From assembly GCA_003640385.1 (NCBI GenBank), contig RCAB01000393.1, positions 1 to 61,229 on the forward strand: 61,229 bases of DNA. Reading direction: 5' to 3'. Positions 40,172-54,100 of the stretch are shown here, one piece after another. How positions within the stretch are numbered: position 1 is the first letter of the stretch; the number at the start of each line of letters is the position of its first letter. A model generated the notes under the pieces. That model saw only the letters and a program-made list of their open reading frames with translations, made no database searches and was not told the origin of the DNA. The position numbers were made by a program, and so were the translations under genes. Source of the DNA: Setaria digitata (lineage: Eukaryota; Nematoda; Chromadorea; Rhabditida; Setariidae).

Positions 40172-43100
40172 ATGGATGCTGTAGAGAAAAGTAACGTAGT
40201 AGCAGTTACTTCAGAACTCTCCGATCGTACTTCCATTCATCACAATATCACCAGCTCAACATCTGATAATGCTTGTGATAATTGGAAATATGAATTAAAT
40301 TTCGAAAATGTTAAAATTGATGAAATTCATATGCCATTGCAACTACGTGGAAAGCAGTGGACAATTGAGCGAGCAATTGGAGAAGGTAAGTTAAATTTGA
40401 TAAAACTTTTATCAGCAATTTTTATCACTTTGCTATTTTCCATTTGTTTTTTGTTTTTTTTTAATTCCCCATTTAACAGATTTCTAACAATCTCTGTGGC
40501 AAATTGAACAATTTATGAGAATTAACATTCATATAAACTGAACAGTAAATTAGCCTAGTCCAGTGGCCAAATTTATCCAGTGGCCAAATTTAATTTATAC
40601 TCTATTTCACAATTTATATTCTACCTACAATTTAACAAACTCTTTAAATTTTAAAGAAAAAACTTCCTTAAAATGATTTTTTCTTTTTAATAAGCAATTT
40701 TTTTTTTAAAGCTTGTATCCTATTTAAAGTTCAATTTATAGTTTGCATACAAGTTTTTCTTTTTTTTATAGCAACAAAAAAGAGCCTTTCATTCATTATT
40801 TGATAGCAAAACCAATGCATTTACAGTAATTTTTCAAAGAAGAATATAAAATTTTTATCGGTAATAATTGAAATTAACATATTATATAAATCCTATCATG
40901 TTATCTATTAACATGCCAGGATTTCTATAATGTAATATTTTTCTTTCAATAAATTGCTAGTAATTTTGATCATAAATTTTTGTGAAATTTGCTAAATAAA
41001 TCAACATGGGTGAATAAATATGTTAAAAATAGGTTCTATTTTTTGAATTTCTTTCGTTTTTCCTTTTTTTTTTTTTTACAAAAATATTTTTTTTTTCCAT
41101 TTATTCATTTCTTTTTTTTTTCTTCCTTGCTTTTAAGGGACTAATTTTAAAACATATCTTGCAACAAGCAATGATGGNGCAAAAGCAATGATGGTGAAAG
41201 ATTTGCAATGCGAAAAAATCGCAAACAAGATCGAAGTACTAAAATTTATGAAAAAGATGAAAATGTGCAGCAAGAAATTGCCGCCTATATGAAATTAGAA
41301 GTAGAATTGGTAAATTTTTTTTATACATTTTATAATTTCATAATAATTTTGCATAATAAACATAATTTTCACATTAATTTTCATAATTTTGGCATAATTT
41401 TTTTTTTTTTACAAATTTTTCTGGTAATTTCAAATTTTTTAAATTATTTTTCAAATTTTACTGAATAATAGAACTTAAGGAGGAAAAAAAAAACAATCAA
41501 GTGATGTTTGAATTAAAATTTAGGATTTAGAAATGATGAAACAAATTGGTAAACATGCAAATATTGCCACACTGATTGGCTTCCGTCAAGTAAATCTATG
41601 CTGGGAGCAATTTATGGAATACGTTGATGGTGGAAGTCTTTATGAGTATTTAAATCAAAATTATATCAAAGGTTCGAATATTTCAGCTATTTGGCAGAGT
41701 GTTTCTTTTTTTTTTTTAATTATATAATTTGTAAAATTAAATGATCGCAAAAATTTAATACATCTTTTATTCTTTCTTTCTTTTTTTTTTTTTTTTTCAC
41801 AAGTTTAATTCCTTACTTTCTTTTTTTTGTTTCTCAAAATTATTTTAAAACAGAAAATAGATATACTCAAATAGTTTTGAGATTTTTGAAGAACTATTGA
41901 AAAATTTAGCAAAATACTTCATGTGTATGTCGTTAAAATTTAATTTTAATTGCAGAAAATCGTTTACTGGAAATTAAAAAGGCACAATCATTCTTTCATG
42001 ATCTGTTAAGCGCAGTGGAACACATTCATAGTTTGCAAATTGCTCATATGGATATTAAACTCGAGAATTGTTTGATCACAAGAAGTGGTATGATATTCAT
42101 TTATAAGTACTATTCAAAAGGAAAAAAAAAAAGTTAAAAAGAATGAGATTAAATTTTATCTTTAAATTATTAAATTCCATCTTTAAATTATTTATTTGTC
42201 CATTTCTTTTATCATATAGAAAACTAAAAATTATTTCAAAATGAGTCATCATCTCAATTTAAAATTTATCTCTAAATTATTCATTTGCTTTTTCCGGATA
42301 AAACTGCCGCATTAGTTCAATGAAAATTATCACAATTATTCCGTTTAAATAAATCATTCACTTTAGGAGTAGTGAAATTAACGGATTTCGATGAAGCAAG
42401 ATATTTCATCCCCAATCTCAAAGTTCCCTATCCGGTCTACTTCACCGTATCTTATGCTGCACCGGAAACATTCACGAGACGATACTGGTAAACTTATGCA
42501 AATTAGTCATTCATCATATTAATTAACTTAATTAATGGTTTGTTCAGTTAATTGGAAAATTTCTTTAAAAATTTTTTTATAAAATTCAGCAATTTCTTTT
42601 AAATGATACAAATTTGCAAATGCTGAAAATTTAGACTTTAGAAATTTTTAATTATTGTTAATTACATTCTGTGTTGTTTTATTCAATTTTTGAAATATGC
42701 CTAAAAATCAAAATTTATGAGAACACTTTATTGAACGATAAACAAAACGAATGATAAAAAATTTGCATTTTCTTTTTTTTTTTTTTAAAAATAAACTATT
42801 GAATTAGATTTAAAATTTTAATAAATTTATCAAAAACTTCCAAAAAAAAAAAAATTGCAATTAAAAATTTCTTTTCCAGTTCTCTTCATTTGAGCAAAGT
42901 TTTGCAATTTTTTATCAAATGAGAAAATTTCGAAAATGTTAAAAAAAAAAATTTAGTCCATTTAGTCTTCTCAATTTTTCCACCTATTTTTCTTTTTTTT
43001 TTTTTCGGTTTTCATTAATATTTACAGGCCAAATTGTGCAGATATTTGGGCATGTGGCATATTTTTATACTTTTTGTTGCAGCAAAATTTTCCATGGCAC

Positions 43101-43834
43101 ATCGCAAATAGGTTAATACATTCAATTTTTAATAATATTGCAAAAAAAAAAAAAAATTGCTTCTGAAATAATCCATACGACTTAATTGTGATTTTCTTTC
43201 TTTTTATTTTTGTAAATTATTACCATTCTTTTTTTTTTCAAAATTAGATTTTAAACTTTTAAAAAAAGGAAAAAAAAAACAAAAAGTAAGTTCTAAAGAA
43301 AACTATCTTTGTAGAAAGGACGATGCTTATCGAAGATGGTCAAAAATGAATGATAAAAATGTATTTTCAATTATACCGGATTGCTATGGTTGCGTTCCAG
43401 GTGAACTAATTATTAGAAATAATTTCAACACTACCTTGTGAATTCACTAATTTCAAATTTCAAATTACTTAAGTGATGTAAAGACTGAGGTAGAGTTATA
43501 GATAAAAGCAAATTAAAATGATCAGAATTAGACATCATTTTTCCAAAATGCTTACAAATTTCAATTGCTATTTTTCTCAAGAAAATTTTTTAAAATTTTT
43601 TCAAGAAGTAAAATAAAAATGAAAAGAAAAAAAGAGAAAAACAAAATAAATAAATTATGATGAAATTGTTTTATTTTTGTGCAAAAAAAAAAAAAAAAAA
43701 ATTATAAAAATATCATTTTTGCAGATCTTTTAATGAAAATTTTAAATGTGAAAGCAGAACAGCGAGCAACAATCAATGAAATACTCACACATGAATGGTT
43801 ACAAAATGATCATCAAATGGCAATTCAAAGTTAG
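40172..43834 (+). CDS. Divergent CHK1-like protein kinase, active site altered
   Basis: Exons 40172-40385, 41138-41309, 41524-41671, 41956-42087, 42367-42487, 43028-43111, 43315-43400, 43725-43834. After removing a 17-base assembly duplication at 41178 the model is 349 residues and in phase. A 60-residue Ser/Thr/Asn-rich N-terminus precedes the kinase fold: P-loop GEGTNF; beta3 FAMRK, where the ATP-anchoring Lys position is Arg (R91); alphaC QQEIAAYMKL; HMDIKLEN (203-210), where HRD has become HMD with the catalytic Asp kept; DFD (223-225) in place of DFG; AAPE; DIWACGIF; KAEQRATINEIL with the structural Arg; stop soon after. Layout and the FFHDLLSAVEHIH and FPWHI stretches resemble CHK1 and the nematode CHK1-like expansions. 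Activity is doubtful; it may be a weak kinase or pseudokinase. The start follows a TATTTAG acceptor by six bases, fitting trans-splicing. Confidence 0.85.
41161..41194 (+). repeat. Duplicate-flanked single-N junction inside a kinase exon (41178)
   Basis: AGCAATGATGG occurs on both sides of the N within exon 41138-41309. Removing 17 bases restores an in-frame exon; left as is, it shifts the frame in the kinase N-lobe. Confidence 0.75.
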
Positions 43835-43915
43835 GAGAAATGAAAATTTAAATGGGCAAAAATTTGAGCTAGAAAATATGAAATTTGAGAAAATATATTT
43901 CCAAAATTTTTGCAC

Positions 43916-43921
43916 AATAAA
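43916..43921 (+). terminator. Candidate poly(A) signal of the kinase gene
   Basis: AATAAA about 80 bases after the kinase stop, in an A-rich tract. Confidence 0.4.
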
Positions 43922-43958
43922 AAAAAAGAAAAAAATCATGCTTAAAAATTAAAATTTC

Positions 43959-43994
<36 letters not shown>

Positions 43995-46900
43995 GCTACA
44001 AAATATGAAATTGAAATTTGAGCAAAAAAAAAAAAGAATGCTTTTGATAATGATTACTTATTTATCAGTTGTCGATTTTTTGCTTCTGATTTTGCTATTT
44101 TTAATTTTAATTGTCCTCTACCTATTAATTTGCACTATTGTAATTATAGTCTTTCGGAACTTTTTTTTTTTTGCCATTAATTATTAATTGATTATGCTAT
44201 CATTGTTTAGCTTTTCTTTTCTGCACATACGTTGATTGATGTGGAATTTTGTAATTAATTAATTTTCAGATTACATTGTATTGCTTGATGTTTGAAACTC
44301 ATTAAACAGACGAGAATTAGCAAATCATTAAGCTATTTTACAATTCGATAAAGCATATCTTTGTACATAGTTTTTTTTTTTTCTTTATTTACTTACATAT
44401 AAAAATAATTCCTCCTAAATACATCATTTACTCATTTTTACTAATTTTAGCATATTACTGATAAAAAAAATATAATAATAATGATAGCATAATAGTATTA
44501 TATATACAGTTTTTTTTTTTAATAAGATTCTATGTTGGTTTAAAATTTGAATTATCATTACCAGATATCAAATAATGAAATTATCATAATTTGAAGTGAT
44601 AACGTGAAAAAAAGGATGAAAAAAAAAAAAAAAACTAATTTTGTGCAAACAGTTATCAAATATTTCACCGCTATTTAAACATTTATGTTCGAGAAGAATT
44701 AAATATTTTGTGGATTTTTTTTCTTCAATTTTTCTCCAATAAAGATAACGAAATGTAATTTGCTTTAAATCACTTACAATTGCAACAAACTCAAAGCTAA
44801 TTCAAGCATTATTTTTTGATTTTGAAATTTAATCAAACTTTTGTTAACAGTGCAAGAGAAGAAGTTCATTTACTAACTGTAATATAAGTAACAATTTCGA
44901 GAATGAAGCAATTACTCTCTTTTAATTATTCCGTTTTTTTTTTTCCTCTTTTTGTCATGATGAATGTTTTGAATTCGAGATAAAAATTTCTCGATCAAAT
45001 AAATAATCAAATGAGTATTTCAGAAAGCATTCTATAGGATAGAAGCATTTGAAAGAAAAAAAAAAATACATCTGTAGTAAATAAAAATACCAATTAAATA
45101 AAATACGAAAAAATTTCAAATTTGTATTCGATGCAAAATTATTATTGAGTGCTTTGGAACCAATTAGCTAAAATGATTGAAAGCATTTTTAAAATCCAGA
45201 AATTTGGCACTTTAGCATTAACAGTTGAAACGCTTAAACTATTACTTTAAATTTGATTTTTAAAATTTTAATTTTTTGAGGGTATAAAAAGTTAAGCCCG
45301 AAATGCCTAAAAAAACGATAATTTTAAAATGAAATGTAAATGGGTTTTATTAATGATTCAATTAAAAGGTAAGCTTAATAGACCATTAAATAATTTGATA
45401 AGCACAGGAGCGGCATTTGGAATCTTTTGTAATTCATTTTAATTGTCAGTTAATAATCGCTGATAAACAAATGCATAAAAAAAAGAATAAATAAATAACA
45501 NTATATGAACAAATTCCAGATTAAACTATTACTTTAAATTTGATTTTTAAAATTTTAATTTTTTGAGGGTATAAAAAGTTAAGCCCGAAATGCCTAAAAA
45601 AACGATAATTTTAAAATGAAATGTAAATGGGTTTTATTAATNACGATAATTTTAAAGTGAAATGTAAATGGGTTTTATTAATGATTCAATTAAAAGGTAA
45701 GTTTAATAGACCATTAAATAATTTGATAAGCACAGGAGCGGCATTTGGAATCTTTTGTAATTCATTTTAATTGTCAGTTAATAATCGCTGATAAACAAAT
45801 GCATAAAAAAAAGAATAAATAAATAACAAGCAGATAAATAAATGATAAGTGGATAAATAAATAATGAATAAATGAATGGATAATAAATAATACGATTCAG
45901 TTCATTAATTATTTTCTTTAATAAGTGTAACAGTTGAAATATGCAGTTTTTTTTTTGGATAGATTTAAAGAATCTGGAGGATTTGTTATTGAAATTAGAG
46001 ACAAGAAAATGCTATACTGCTGCTGGAAATGATTACCATTAATGGAAAAGTTATGTGATAACGACAATTATCACTATAGCAGTGGTTAACATTTATTATG
46101 ATAATAAAAATCATTAATAGAATTATGCTCACTTCTCTAGCATTCAACGTATAATTTGTTAACCTTAAAACAATTGAAAAAAGCACAGAGACAATTATAG
46201 TTCTATCTTAATATTTACAGAATTACCAAATAAAAATGAATGATTAAAGTGGAAGTAATTTAAATGATAACAGAAATAAATAAATAAATATTAATGCAAA
46301 AATAGAATTAGATTACAAACAAAATTAGGAAATTTTCCTTCAACAATGTGTAAAAAATTTATTATGGCAATTTGAAGAGATTATTCACTGAAGTAATTTT
46401 TGCACATCCTTAGTATTTCATTAACTGTCTTTTTTATTTTTTGCTTTTTATTCATTAAGCATTTATACTGCAAATAAATATTCAATATAAGTTGGTTAGA
46501 AATTTGCAAAATTTTATTTAAAACGCGTATGGAAGAAGCTATTTTATCTTATTTCTCGAAAAATTTTTTCACCACATGCACTTTCTTTCCAGTACTTTAA
46601 TATTCTTTAAAAATTTTAAAATATTAAAAAAAAAAAAAAGAAAGAAATACCTTAGCTTTAACAGAAATTTGCATAAAATAAAAAATGGCACTATTTGAAA
46701 AAATATTTTTTCGTTTGTTTTCATTAGTTATCTTTTTTTATTATTTATATGTAACGATGGATGCTTTAGTGTTTATAACTCCAATGTGCCGTATCATAGC
46801 TTCTTAGCATTCTGATTAGCTAAAATTTTTTCTTTGCTTTTAGTTCTATCACAAACAAAAGACACTTAGAAACAATTATTCTAGCAAATATTAGTAACTC

Positions 46901-47049
46901 ATAAGTAATTATCATTAACAAAAGAACTGAAAAATTTCTACATTTGTTAGGAAGTTTCTCGTCTGTATTTGCTTTTAAAATTTGCAATTTTTTTAATTTT
47001 ATAAAATCGAAAAAATTTCGTATCATTGATCACTATTGGGAACGTTCGA
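43922..47049. other. Intergenic, kinase to PDZ gene
   Basis: No gene recognised. Holds a three-part assembly duplication around the Ns at 45501 and 45642 and AT-rich low complexity. Confidence 0.55.
45232..45830. repeat. Three-part duplicate with Ns at 45501 and 45642
   Basis: The segment beginning ACTATTACTTTAAATTTG is repeated in full or in part three times across two Ns, with A/G and C/T differences between copies; intergenic. Confidence 0.8.
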
Positions 47050-50000
47050 ATGTCTTCATCTAATTTAGCGGTACAGTCACTTAGAAGTATTAAACAAGAA
47101 TCGATGAATCGCGGAGATGAACGGCAACGATCGGTGATTGGAAGTCAACTGCCAGAAGACTTCTACGATTACCTTGATCAACAAGGTGAAAATTTCGCAA
47201 AAAATAAAAAAATTAAAAGTTTGCTAATTGAAATCTTTAGCTAAAATGCTCCATGAAAGACAGGAAATCGCTTGAAATGAGGAGAGATTTTAACTTCTAA
47301 TCAAATTATTAGCAAAGAGTTAACCAGTTATGCTCATTTGTATATTTGTTATGACTTCGCTGGATGTTTTCCGGAATCACTGGAAATACTGAAGCAATTT
47401 CAACTTGAGTAGAATAGGACCATTTCGATAAATAATTAGTTGTGAAAAAATTAAAATTCCCGATCACTGTCTCCGGTAAAAAGTATTTCTAAAGAATTTA
47501 GGAAAAAACTTTTCTGGAAATTTCCAAAATCATTTGTACAATGCATTTATGAACTATTTGCTCAGAAATTAGTTTGAATGAGTAGCACAGTTATTTATCT
47601 CTAGCAGGGGCACTCATTCCGGCCAACAATAACCTAATTCCGGATGGGCAGTTTGGGCTTCACATTGAAAGCAGAAGCAGAAAGTGGTTGTTCATACATT
47701 CAGAAAATCGGAAAGCGTCCATTCACATGCCTGGAAGCCGGAGATCGTGGGCGGGAAAGCCAGAAAGCACCGTATCCCGAAACCGGAAACGGAAAGTGCC
47801 TAATGAGGACCAAGATGAGCTAACCATAGGAAAACTTCAGCGATCGATCTAGAGTTTTGAGATAGCATTTCATATGCACAAATGACAGCAGAATAGTATG
47901 CGAACGGCGGAGACACTGCAGAAGAGTAACATTTTTGAGATAAAGTAGCTAAAGAAGAGTAAATAGAGAAAGAAATTGAAAAATTGCATCATTTTTATCG
48001 AAACATAGAGTGAACAGAAAGAAAAGAGAATAGTGAAGGTGAAAATGTAGGATAGTTGGAGAATGACGAAAGCTAACGAAATATAATGTGTTGAGGGATT
48101 GAGAAAATAACAAAATATTTCCAAATTTCTGTTGTAGCAAAGATTGAAAAGATTGGTATTGGATGAGATAAATGATTGCAGAAAAAGTATTGGTAAAATT
48201 TATGATGAATTAGCATTTTTTATAAATAAAACTCTCGCTGTATGTTATTGAGTTGAGTTGAGGAAGAGATTTGAGAGTTGTTATTTTAATGGGAAGCTGT
48301 TTATAACTATCATAAACTAATGTCTTTTGCCTATTACATTTTTTGTTATTTCGTTTACTCTGTGTGTGCATCAAATGATAATTTGATATTTGTGATAACC
48401 AAGTTTATTTTTATTTTTTGCCTTACCTTTTCATATGTAATATTTTTAACAGTAATATATTTTATTTTTAAGATTCCATACATAACGATCGTTTCCTGAA
48501 ACGTTTTGGTAAACGTTTGCTTACACGTGTTCGTGATAGCATTAAGCAACCGTTAAAACGTAATCGTTCAAATATTACTGTATTAGATTCGGATTTTGAC
48601 TCAAATTTATCACTGATTGCAACACCTAAACGAGCATTTTCATTGCTTAATATTAATACGTTGCGTCGAAATCGACGAATATTTTCATCAAAAAAGGTAT
48701 GATATTGTAGAATTTTTTTTTTTTTTTTGTTTTGTTTTTCTATAGGTTTGAATTGATTAAATGGAACAATCACGGTTAGGAAAAGAGTTAAATGGCCTTC
48801 TAAACTTTTGTTTAATTACTTCAATATAGTCTCAGAGTCTGTGTTAGGTTTCCAAGTCTGAGAAATATTATAACTGAACGATTAGAAGTGGGAATGAGCA
48901 AAGAAGTTATCTCTCTAATGGGGAGTGAGTTAATGAGTTATAACTTTGTGGAATTCGGTAGCTTAGTAGATGAACTTTGATCGCAACAGTTAGATAAACT
49001 ATGTGATATTTGATGTCTGATAAGTTGTTTCTTAGTCTGACTAGGGTTGTCGAAGAATGGAGAACTTTCAGGTAGTTTTAAATGTTGTTCTCTTTCGTGA
49101 GTGTATTGTAGTTTCATTTCAACTCTAAGTAAGCATACAATGGTAAGGCAAAATCGTGAAGGCAGGTATCATCTGTCTTCCTCATATGTTTTATTCAGTT
49201 AACCTTTACACAATTTCTCGAGATTTTATGGACTTGAATTTTTTTTCGCTTAATTTCAATTTAAGTTCCTCCTTTCTGTTCAGGCAAACATGGAAGATTT
49301 GAAATTGGCTAATGGAATGCTTTTACGGGAGGTGAGATTTTAGTATTATTAGTTAGCGTTTTCTAACATAATTATATAAGAAGAAAGGGTAGAAGAAGGT
49401 AAAATAATCGATGAATAGTAAGAAACGAAAAAGGCAATAGATTGGAAAGAAATTTTTTATTTATCTTTGGTAGCGACATAGTTATTTTCTAATAATTTTT
49501 TTTTTATTTCAATCTAATATTTTAGTACCATGCAAATGATGATGACATATTGTTACATGACAAAGGAACGGCATTAATAAAATTGGAGAAACAGAACGGT
49601 GGTATGTTGATTTTTCAAACTCCTCGTTTTTTTTTGAATCTAGCTTTAATTTCGATGAAGATTGAAATATATGTGGTTATNGATGCAAATGATGATGACA
49701 TATTGTTACATGACAAAGGAACGGCAGTAATAAAATTGGAGAAACAGAACGGTGGTATGTTGATTTTTCGTTTTTTAAAAACTCCTCGTTTTTTTTTTGA
49801 ATCTAGCTTTAATTTCGATGAAGATTGAAATATATGTGGTTATCATCTGTTTTACTGCCGACATCATTTTCTTCGCTAACATTTATGACATTCAAAAGTA
49901 ATTCTTTTATTTTCAAAAATTGAAAATTCTAGAATTTGGTTTCAACATCGTTGGTGGCACCGACCAGGAATATATCCCAGGAAATCCTGGTATATTTATT

Positions 50001-51111
50001 TCGAGGATCCGGGATGGTGGTTCAGCTTCACGAGATAAAAGACTGAAGATTGGTGATCGCATTATTTCGGTAATTTTCGAAAAACTAAAAGCTGCTTTTA
50101 GTTCTTATGTTTCTCATAGTTCACGAAAATATGATTGCAGGTGAACGGTATATCACTCGATGGTAAGACACATAATGATGCTGTAGAGCTTTTGCATAGC
50201 GCCAAAGAGAGTGCAGTGTTTGTAATCGAGTTGGATGCTGAATCACGACTTTTGAATGTACGGTTTTTCTTTTATTCTAAGGATTTCTTGGCTTGTTGAT
50301 TTTTATTTTTCTAATTATAGTAATAATTTTTTTGACGATAATTATTGTAGCCACATTTGCTTTTATTTTTTTCATCTATTAAAACGTTTTCATTTGTACG
50401 TACCAAAGGTAAAAAGTCACAAAAGAAATTTTATTGAAGCATGCAACGTATAATTCTGAAATGACAAATTGCGGAATCCCGAAATAAACTGCAAAATTTT
50501 GTTTTTTTTAAAAAACATTTTGGCAATATTTACAATTAATAATGTTTCGAACTTGGGTCAATTTTCAATCCCTTTCTGTTGTTTCACTACTTAATCTTTT
50601 ACCGTTTGACCTTTCATTATAATTTCTGGGTCACAAAGGTGGCTGGGAATCAACGAAAGACCACTTTTGTTAGTCATACTATTAGCAGAATAAAATTCTA
50701 CTTTTATCCAATTTCTTGTGATTGGAATTTTTGATCTCTTATTTGACACTTCAAAGATGTGCCTTCAATTTGCAGTGAATGCTTTCTTTGCATTTTTGCT
50801 CAAATTTTTGATATATATTATAGCTCAGATTAGTTTAACCGTTTGTTTACATTTCTCAAATGTTATGGTGAGAATAATCCATCAGCCTTTTTCTTTTTCA
50901 GCCTTTTTCCGGAAAGTTTTTGATTGTTATATGCTCTTTTCATTAGATACTTGCACCATTTTTTTCCGTACATTATCATATTTATGGTAATCTCGTAAAA
51001 TTTAGTCAATTTTATTTATTAATGGGAAATTTAGGAGTACAGAAGCTTTGTATATTTCATTTTTGTAGTGATACTTACAGAAACTTCCACGTTAACATCT
51101 TTTAGATTCTC

Positions 51112-51167
<56 letters not shown>

Positions 51168-54100
51168 TAAATGATGTTTATAAAAAACATACAAATATCA
51201 ATTTCTTATAAACAATTATTTGAAGTCAATTGTTTTTTCAGCTGACTTCTGTTAATTTGATTCTTTGCAAGAAGATTAAAACAAGCAAGTTTTAGAATTG
51301 CAGCTAAATGTTGTGACCGCTTGTTTTGATATTATTGTCTAGGTATTCGTCTACTTAGTCACTTTGAATGCTAAATTAGATTCTAGACATATTGGTTCTT
51401 ATATGAGATATTATGTTTTATTTACTTCAATAAAGATGATGTGGGAAATGAGAGCAGTAGAAATTAAAGTTGAGTCATATTGTACATTTGTCATATTCAT
51501 GTACTCTGGCGTCACTTATTTTTTTAGTTCTGAGATCATTCATTTGTTTTAGTTAACTTTCACTTGATTGATGCAGCCTTTAAAATCCACTTATTAGTTA
51601 ACTGATGTGAAGTGTTCTTTTCTCCTTTCCTTTTTCTTTTCTTTTTTTTTTTTTTTGCAAATCTGAGACGAATGGCATTTTTTTTGTGACACTCGAAAAT
51701 TCTTCTGATAAATAAGAAAAATCCAAGAAACGAATGTATTGCGAACAGTGATGATGGAGGTCTAGAAGTTAAATTTCAAAATTTCATCCTTTAAATCTTT
51801 GAAAATGAAAATCATCTGTTTCTTTTTGTAAGCTTTGGAGCAAAAAAAATTTAATTTTTTCTGAGCATTTCTAAAGCGGAACTGTTTGTTTAAAATTCTC
51901 GTAGAGTTTGATAGTTGTACGATTTTAATTTCTTTATGTTTTCTTCTACGCTTTAGTTATTTTTCCCATTTTTTCTAACGCTATGTTTTATGATGAAATA
52001 TCAGCTGTGTAATGGAAGCTGACTTTGAGTGCTCATTGGGCAATTTTTAAAATTCATATCAAATGATCACATTCATTGTAGTCCCGAGCATCTCCAATCC
52101 TAAACGATCAGTTTATCAATTTTTTGTTGATATTTTTCCGATATGTATAGAACATCAGACTGATACTTTATCACTTTATATAGGCCCCATATCAATTTTG
52201 TGCAATAGATATGGCCTAATTATTTTTATTTGATTATAAAGCTGTCATATCAGTTTTAGTCTAAGTGTTGTTTGTTGCTCTTTATAAAGATTTGAGTAGA
52301 CCAGTTGCAGTGTAATTAATCAATTTTGTGGGAGATTTCGATTATATTCTAGGGCAAAATCAATTTATGTAAAGCTTCATTTAAGCTTTCTTTACTTTTA
52401 TTATAGAAAAGTGGTGCGATTTTTTCTCTTCTTTGAACAGCTAATTAAAAATTAAGATTAATGCTCAAATTACCCAAAACTATTTTTCCGCTGGATAAGA
52501 TATCTTTCTATCTTTAAACAAGAAAGCCATCTCTTAGCAAAATCTGTCAAGCTATGTTTAATTTCATTTTTAATCCCCCCCCCCCCCAAAAAAAAAAAAA
52601 GAAAAATGTGTAGAAAATAACTCTAGTGTCCATTATTTTGGCTTTAATTTATTTGTTTGTTCATATTTTCATCACTACTTTAGCTGACTTTTTTTTTTTT
52701 CAGAATACTGTGATATCTTAAAGTTGTTAGAGTTCTAATCGACTCAATAGTTGTTGTTTTTATTTCAGTCGTGCTTAGTTAGATTAACCTTCAATTAATG
52801 TCTTCGGATTTCTCGTGCATATCGATTAATTTAATTTCAAATACCAATTAATTTTATATAATCAATTTTATAGCAGTTTTTAGCAGTTCATTACAAACTC
52901 CCTCCAGATATTCTACTTTCCGTTTCATTTAAAAGAAAGTCAGAGAAGTTGTGCATAGGAAGTGATTATATATATTTATTGTAAAGTTGTTAAGTAGCTC
53001 AAGGTGTTGTTCTTTTCTCTTTTTAAACTATTTAATAAAGGATAAATTTCAAATGAAGCTGGCAATAGCTTTTTTTCTCGCTTCAGAAACCAACGGATCT
53101 TTCGGGTATTTCAAGTTCGGACGAAGGAATGTCATCATCGAAAAGTGAATATAGAAGTTCACCTCCCGAACAACTTGCAAGTATGTCATCAAATTCCATG
53201 ATTCACTGCGTGTCACGATTCATACTAGAACCAGTTGAAGTTAAGAAAGAAAATGCACTGTTTACAACCGATAATGGTGGTGAAGAACTTTAAATTTAGG
53301 TTTTGAAATTGAGAATTATTCCCTCTATCTCGTACTATCGATGATTTCTATGGGTTTCTAATTGTTTCTATTGAGTTTCAATTAGATTTAGATTTCTTTC
53401 TCTTTCATTTTCAGTCTTTCGATTTTCAATACGAGACTTAGTGATTTATTAGTTGCGTATTTTCTTATTTTTTTTTTTTTTTTTTTATTATATATGGTGT
53501 CCATTTCAGCTGATAGTATTCTTAAAAATGAAATACACATAAAAGTCAGTGATGCAAAATTTCAAAATGACGTAAATTCAACAGAACTTGAACGAATATT
53601 GGGTGTTGCTTCGGTTACAACGGCATCGCCACTCACGCGTAAGTTTTCGTTTTTCAATTGTTTTTAAATTTTATAGAATGTGAATATGAAATTGTTAACT
53701 ATAATGATGGCATTAAAGTGGGATAATGATCCCACGTACACTTGATTTTTCCATTTTTAGAAAAATTCATTATCCACATGTTGATTTATGAATAGTCCCA
53801 TATAGAAAATGTGTCATTTTAAGCTTCAGTCAAAAATTTTTTCTCTGCGCCATCAAATTTAGTTTTACAAGTTTTAAAGTGATTTCAACTATCATCGTAC
53901 CCCTGAAGCTAAATTTTTTTCATACCAAATGTATTACAATTTAGATTTACCAGAGTTTGAGTAACCTTCATTTCTTATGATTTCCTAAAAGTTATAAAGT
54001 CCTTCTTATTCAAATGTGCAGATGTTTTCTCATCTGAAAATTTCTTTTTTTTTTTTTTCACAAAAACGTTAGATAATTTGCACAGTTTAAATTTTCATGT

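Noticed and set aside
48473..48696. Start of a separate downstream operon gene
   Set aside because: No in-frame ATG in this exon, yet it is open and in phase with exon 1, so sharing exon 1 is simpler; not fully excluded.
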